Of a stretch of 5,101 nt of DNA, positions 5,033 through 5,101 are shown in pieces. This DNA is from an uncultured bacterium (lineage in GTDB: Bacteria; Desulfobacterota; Desulfovibrionia; Desulfovibrionales; Desulfovibrionaceae): NCBI GenBank assembly GCA_905215675.1, contig CAJMRA010000203.1, positions 1-5,101 of the forward strand. Direction: 5' to 3'. The notes below the pieces were generated by a model. The model was given only the letters and a program-made list of their open reading frames with translations, had not been told where the DNA came from and searched no databases. How positions within the stretch are numbered: position 1 is the first letter of the stretch; each line of letters starts with the position of its first letter. A program made the position numbers and the translations under genes.

Positions 5033-5059
5033 AGCGTTTCTGGGGGAGGGGAACCCCTC
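5030..5059 (+). repeat. gap 3' palindromic element, incomplete at the window edge
   Basis: TAGAGCGTTTC (5030-5040) includes the gap stop and is followed directly by CTGGGGGAGGGGAACCCCTC (5040-5059). The GAGGG/CCCTC arms (5046-5050, 5055-5059) can form a short stem. The G-rich part matches in style the minus-strand reading of the hairpin at 1-51 (CTG, G-run, A/G, C-run), whose second arm here would lie beyond the window or be missing. CCCGT (5076-5080) and ACGGG (5097-5101) are a further possible stem cut by the edge. Probably part of the gap terminator region. Confidence 0.5.
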
Positions 5060-5101
5060 ATCTCTGCTGTCGATGCCCGTAGCTTCCTTCGTCGCAACGG
5101 G

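Overview
The window is a GC-rich (about 60% by eye), gene-dense bacterial chromosome segment with five complete housekeeping genes and no sign of a plasmid, phage or insertion sequence. The protein types, the fba-gap pairing and the style of GC-rich intergenic palindromes suggest a Desulfovibrionaceae-like sulfate- or sulfite-reducing Desulfobacterota; this placement is inference from memory, not a database result.

Layout. Positions 1-97 hold two strong hairpins behind the 3' end of tmk. On the minus strand, an OB-fold plus HD-domain protein of the YhaM 3'-5' exoribonuclease type (1778-750) is followed seven bases later by thymidylate kinase, tmk (742-98), as a two-gene operon. A 76-base divergent spacer (1779-1854) separates it from surE (1855-2613, plus strand), a survival-type 5'/3'-nucleotidase. 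A 175-base spacer with a candidate promoter and a good Shine-Dalgarno site leads to fba (2789-3715), class II fructose-bisphosphate aldolase. A 315-base spacer full of hairpins then leads to gap (4031-5032), a type I glyceraldehyde-3-phosphate dehydrogenase. The last 69 bases start another GC-rich palindromic element, cut off by the window edge.

Function. fba and gap encode neighbouring steps of glycolysis and gluconeogenesis: FBP to triose phosphates, then GAP to 1,3-bisphosphoglycerate. tmk (dTMP to dTDP), surE (dephosphorylation of nucleoside monophosphates) and the YhaM-like protein (RNA turnover, if the family assignment holds) are linked loosely by nucleotide and RNA metabolism.

The least ordinary material is intergenic. 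The 11-mer TAGAGCGTTTC occurs at the 3' ends of tmk, fba and gap, and each time its first three bases are the stop codon. It opens a family of palindromic elements, the largest a composite of four perfect hairpins in 3713-3858. A second point is the cofactor pocket of the GAPDH, where the residues that normally exclude NADP are replaced (Asn33-Ala34, Gly189-Ser190). I found no new multi-gene system; the repeat family and the GAPDH pocket are the items worth a second look.
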